Shown piece after piece: positions 60,630 to 64,000 of a stretch of 64,000 nucleotides of DNA. A program made the position numbers and the translations under genes. This stretch comes from Pardosa pseudoannulata (taxonomy: Eukaryota > Arthropoda > Arachnida > Araneae > Lycosidae), in NCBI GenBank assembly GCA_032207245.1, contig CM063498.1, positions 56,213,954 through 56,277,953 on the forward strand, written 5' to 3'. How positions within the stretch are numbered: position 1 is the first letter of the stretch; every line of letters starts with the position of its first letter. Below the pieces are notes generated by a model. The model made no database searches, had not been told where the DNA came from, and saw only the letters and a program-made list of their open reading frames with translations.

Positions 60630-63357
60630 CTCAAACTTTTATGAAACTTTCTTTCATTTTGTTGCCATGACAACAGAATTAGGCCAATTGTCTCAATAGA
60701 CAAACATGTGCTTCTGGCGGGCAAAACATTTGAGTTAGTCACTCGACTGTGACTTCCTACTGGGAGTTTGTGCTTTCATGTTACTTTAAAATTTAGTCTT
60801 CGTAAATGACAATACTAGAATGAACATCGACATAACATGTAAATAAGACTGCATTATAAATGTGTCATTTCTTAAAAAGTTTGCAGCGTTACAGACTGTA
60901 AGTTAATTTATTGCAACCTGCTAAAAATTTTATATTACCAGAATATTTTATAAATGTTATTCATACTGATTTTATATAGATCTCGAACTTATTTGGGCTT
61001 AAAATTATATTATTTGGATATTGTATATTTATGTACTTATATAATATAATCAATCAAATTCTTTAGACCTGTGAAGTGGGTTTTAAAAATAAATGACAAT
61101 TTTAAGAAATCGTCCAAGTGATTGTAGATTATCTTGTAGATACTTTAAGAGAAATGTTTTAAAATTGGTTAATAATATGTTTTATAACATTTTATATACC
61201 CATCTATCTAAAATTTCTTTTATTGCATCTCATTGTTAAACGGTTGAAGCTGTTCCTTAAATAGTAATTAATACATTGGATTTGTTTGTGTAAATAGTAA
61301 GAAAAAAGTATACTACGATGCAAGATTTTACTTGGATAACATTTATTTCTATTAATTGTAGGGCATGTTATGTAATAAATCGTATATAAATTAATAAAGG
61401 TAGTTATATGAATTTATATATTTAAGACCTAAAGTTTAAGTAAGAATGCAATTATAATACATAGCTTTTGTAATATGTAAGCTATAAATTTTTGTCGAAA
61501 AAGTTGTTAGAAATGTTACTTAGAAAGTTAATTAAAGGACTAATTAAGTTTAAAAAGTTTGTAAGTAGAACAGCATCATAGATGGACGTAATCTAAATTT
61601 ATTTTATCATATTAAAAATAATTACATTTATAATTATGAATATACATTAATAATTATACGTTGCAATAACTATACATTAATAATTTTGGAGTAAATACAT
61701 GCTTCTGTGAATTATAAAATGAAATCACATCAATAGTAATGTTTAACATCGAATCGTAGGATTTGCTAGAGCTTTGAAAGATTAAACTTTTCGTGTTTTA
61801 AAATGATTCATTGTTGCTTCGTTTAAAATAGCATTATATGTATATCTATTTTTACCGCAAGTACGCATGATTTTAACCATGTAAGTATATAATTAATAAA
61901 ATATTTGCATCAAAGTATCCTGAAATAATAAAAATTTAAAAATGTCTCAAGTAATACACGAATTGGGATGAAGTAATTATATAAACTATCTATTCACGTG
62001 TAGTTTACCAAATCAAAGTGTAACGTGAGAATTGTTGCGTTTCAATGACTATTTACGATTGATCATACTTGTTTGTCTTCTGTAAAGATATTACTCGTAT
62101 CTGTGTACATATGTCAACGGATTTACGTCAGGAATTATATTTTGAAATTTTGATAGTGTGTTAATCAGTACTGAAATTAATTCCTCATTTGTGGACAGCA
62201 ATGTCATTGCTACGCACTTCCTGCTGCATGTTCAATTTTTTTCTGCAAATGGATGTATTTAAGGCGACAGTGGACCTTTAGAACAAACTTTTTTTCTTTT
62301 AAATGAATTTCCTTGAATATTGACTATGTTATTAGTACTATTGATTTATAGATATTTCAAAAATTTGAAGGCAAAATATTAATTAGTTTTGGAGTTATTA
62401 TTTCATAATTATCTTAATTTGAAAATACTGCAGGCGTATCAATTTTGCATAAAATATTATAAAAAAAATTTAAGTATACTTTAGAGACTTTACAAAAAAT
62501 GTAGTTGTTTCCATAAACATTCATAGAAAATAAAAAGAGAAAAAAATAATTATGATGATGATACCCATATTTTGCAGAATAAACAGCTATAGCGGTTAAT
62601 TAAAATGCATAACTAACATATTATATGCTTCAAAACATACCCGTTTCAACTAGATTTTATTTTATAAACTCTAACGTAAATAATACTGGAATTTCAGAGA
62701 CAATGATCTATTTTCAATGCGCCTGGAGTACTTTAAACATTTCTAATGCATGAAAATTTTACTTCTGAGAAAAAGAGCATTTGAAGTTATTATTATTATA
62801 CCCATAAGTCATGATAAGCTTATTATACCCATAAGTAAAGATAAAATGATGGGGATGAAAAATTATTTTTGTTCCGTATTCCTAATGATATATTCTTTCA
62901 CTATTCACTAAAATCGAAAATTCGTATTTTCGGTCGATTTTAGGCAATTTGAAAGTTTACCATCACTTAAATGGCTGGCTAACCTTTCTCCTCCTCCTTT
63001 CACAACATATATGGCAATAACTTAGGATTTCAGACGTCTTGCTAAAAAGTTGACATATCTCATTGCACTCTACAAGTAAAAGACATTTTTAGTCTGAATT
63101 CAAATTTATTTACACATTAAAACTAAACTCGTCTCGCTTCACTTTTCTGTTTATACTTAGACATGTCAGTGCGGGGGATGAGGTGACCTTCAAAGATCAT
63201 TATTATTCATTTTATTTATTTATTTTTGCTTAAATTATTTTGAAGAAAGTTTTTTACTTTTTAATATTGTTTACATTATTATGTCGTGCTTGCTTATTTT
63301 CTAGACGATATTTTCTTGTTATTTCATACTCCGTTTATCGTAATATCGAATACATAC
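60630..63357. other. No gene or classified repeat recognised
   Basis: 2.7 kb of AT-rich sequence without long open frames. If the candidate first exon at 60430 is real, this would be its first intron. A short CATAAGT-containing direct repeat (ATTATACCCATAAGT) occurs at about 62796 and 62821. Confidence 0.6.
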
Positions 63358-64000
63358 CAGGGTCCGACTAAGATACTTTTGTGCCCAGGGCACAATCCAA
63401 TTTTTGTGCCCTCCACCCCCATGCAAATTTATAGCGACAAGTTATTATCATAATTACAGTCATATAAAAATTATAACATTGAATTAGCAAACGGATTTAA
63501 GAAATTAGCATTAAAGTAATATTCAAAATCAAAAACACCAAATTTTCATTTTAAGTAATCATTATTATCTCTGTTTAGCCATGCTAAAAATTAAGGACTT
63601 TTAAAGACCTGGAGTGACCCACTTTTTTATTTTTACCTTGTCACACTCACAAGCTCTGTGGTGCAGAAAATAAATAATAATAGAATTAAAAATAATTTAA
63701 ATTGATGAGATGATTTAATGGTCTATATAAACCATTAAGACAGATTATAAGACAGATTATTTGCAACGTACCACTATAGTGGTACGTTGCAAATAATCTG
63801 TCTTATAAATATGCAATAACCCATAGGATAAAAAGTTCAACAGGTTCGTTGAGGGAATTAATTATTAGGTAAATAACAGTAAAATTAAAGTAAATAGGAA
63901 ACAATAGAGTTCATGACAAACACAATTACCTCGTACAATAATTTTTTAAAATTTAACGATGGTAGCGTATGTTTGCAATTTTCCCCTACTTAATATGTGT
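63358..64000 (+). mobile_element. hAT-like nonautonomous element, second copy, runs off the window
   Basis: It starts CAGGGTCCGACTAAGATAC and follows the 28568 copy closely to the end of the window, where about 30 bp of the full length are missing. It differs by a palindromic insertion at about 63727-63776. Confidence 0.8.
63745..63808. repeat. Perfect 64-bp palindrome without spacer
   Basis: Arms 63745-63776 and 63777-63808 are exact reverse complements meeting at CCACTA|TAGTGG. The sister repeat copy at 28568 has only one arm, so the palindrome arose in this copy. Confidence 0.93.

Overview
The window is AT-rich eukaryotic nuclear DNA with canonical GT-AG introns of about 0.2 to 3.4 kb, many TA microsatellites, tRNA-derived SINEs with target-site duplications, and several DNA-transposon superfamilies. 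The proteins read as arthropod, and the repeat mix and a Ty3/gypsy integrase tail are typical of arachnids. A spider is my best guess; this is an inference, not something the sequence proves.

Three real protein-coding genes can be supported, all in the left two thirds. (1) GANAB, the catalytic alpha subunit of ER glucosidase II, is on the minus strand. Seventeen exons run from the start codon at 24466 to 1756 and encode the first 778 residues; the last roughly 150 residues lie beyond the left edge. (2) ALG2, the alpha-1,3/1,6-mannosyltransferase of dolichol-linked oligosaccharide assembly, is complete on the minus strand in three exons (36330 to 31082, 398 aa). (3) The first three exons of LTN1 (listerin, the E3 ligase of ribosome quality control) are on the plus strand from 36908. 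ALG2 and LTN1 are head to head with 577 bp between start codons. ALG2 and GANAB are tandem and act at different steps of ER N-glycosylation.

LTN1 is lost after exon 3. A 100-N assembly gap follows at 41401-41500, and I find no further LTN1 exon in the remaining 22.5 kb.

The right third (41.5-64 kb) is dominated by mobile elements and tandem repeats. It holds seven of the nine piggyBac-like TTAA elements found in the window, two of which keep only the transposase C-terminal cysteine-rich domain. It also holds a pogo/Tigger element carrying a nested TTAA element, a Tc1 element carrying a nested LINE fragment, three tandem-repeat arrays (about 231, 330 and 169 bp units) and SINEs. The left part has a Merlin element with a perfect 8-bp duplication, hAT elements, and a compact Ty3/gypsy element with near-identical LTRs. 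A GC-richer segment at 60.43-60.62 kb ending in a consensus donor may be the first exon of a gene that continues to the right.

No CRISPR, operon or bacterial feature is present. I found no clearly undescribed gene system. The most unusual structures are a perfect 88-bp inverted repeat inside a GANAB intron, a perfect 64-bp palindrome created inside one copy of a hAT-like repeat, and the TTAA-element cluster.
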